Below are positions 7,232 to 7,342 of a stretch of DNA of 7,342 nucleotides, in pieces (position 1 is the first letter of the stretch; every line of letters starts with the position of its first letter). The stretch is taken from contig CAKSKO010000054.1 of the NCBI GenBank assembly GCA_934465125.1, positions 1 through 7,342 of the forward strand, in the 5' to 3' direction. Source of the stretch: an uncultured Eubacteriales bacterium. GTDB lineage: Bacteria > Bacillota > Clostridia > Oscillospirales > Acutalibacteraceae. Made by a program: the position numbers and the translations under genes. The notes below the pieces were generated by a model, which was not told where the DNA came from, ran no database searches, and was given only the letters and a program-made list of their open reading frames with translations.

Positions 7232-7342
7232 ACAAACGAAATTGCTCGAGAGCGAAGCCGCAAAGGAAATTGGATCTTATCTTCCTTTAATGAGATGTGC
7301 AGGAAAATCGGTGGCGGAAGTTATTGTGGATCAGTTTGGAAT
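7212..7342 (+). CDS. nnr: NAD(P)H-hydrate repair enzyme Nnr, N-terminal epimerase part, cut by window edge
   Basis: The first 43 codons of a gene running out of the window. The family repairs NAD(P)H hydrates (R and S forms made by heat or enzyme side reactions); the N-terminal YjeF_N domain is the epimerase, often fused to an ADP/ATP-dependent dehydratase. What is visible fits YjeF_N: MKVLNCKQTKLLESEAAKE at the start, then LPLMRCAGKSVAEVI (24-38), matching the usual L-M-x-x-A-G-x-x-V/A helix. The call leans on this short similarity plus position, since acpS followed by nnr/yjeF is a common arrangement in Bacillota. The ATG at 7212 lies inside the end of acpS (20-bp overlap, different frame), with AAAGGGTGAT (7198-7207) as ribosome binding site, so the two are probably translationally coupled. 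Whether the dehydratase domain follows cannot be seen. Confidence 0.8.
   Translation, partial: MKVLNCKQTKLLESEAAKEIGSYLPLMRCAGKSVAEVIVDQFG

Overview
The window holds ordinary core-metabolism genes from a low-GC Gram-positive anaerobe. The best guess is class Clostridia, probably the Oscillospirales/Ruminococcaceae side. This rests on strong AAGGAGG-type ribosome binding sites, AT-rich intergenic DNA with sigma-A-type promoters, a long-form PurB, the 'GANWGDEGKGK' subtype of PurA, a clostridial-type hexameric glutamate dehydrogenase, and an acpS-nnr pair. No mobile element, CRISPR array, tRNA, rRNA or recognised riboswitch is visible.

Layout. On the minus strand, reading from about 5008 down to 1, there is a purB promoter, purB (adenylosuccinate lyase), a 189-bp gap with its own promoter, then a tight cluster purA (adenylosuccinate synthetase), glmS (glucosamine-6-phosphate synthase) and the start of guaA (GMP synthase), with gaps of 15 and 13 bp. 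On the plus strand, gdhA (glutamate dehydrogenase) is divergent from purB across a 443-bp AT-rich region and ends in a strong terminator at 6700-6732. A separate promoter then drives acpS (holo-ACP synthase), which overlaps by 20 bp the start of nnr (NAD(P)H-hydrate repair enzyme), cut by the window edge.

How the genes fit together. PurA and PurB convert IMP to AMP using aspartate nitrogen. GuaA converts XMP to GMP using the glutamine amide. GlmS uses the glutamine amide to open the amino-sugar pathway for peptidoglycan. The divergent GDH interconverts ammonia and glutamate. The left three-quarters of the window therefore concerns the entry and distribution of nitrogen, and the purB-gdhA intergenic region is the natural place for shared control. 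AcpS and Nnr are housekeeping enzymes for cofactor loading and cofactor repair.

I found no convincing new biological system. The points most worth checking are glmS sitting inside a purine operon with no room for the glmS ribozyme, a 34-bp imperfect palindrome over the purB -35 box, and a PurA whose guanine-recognition TKLD motif reads TVLD.
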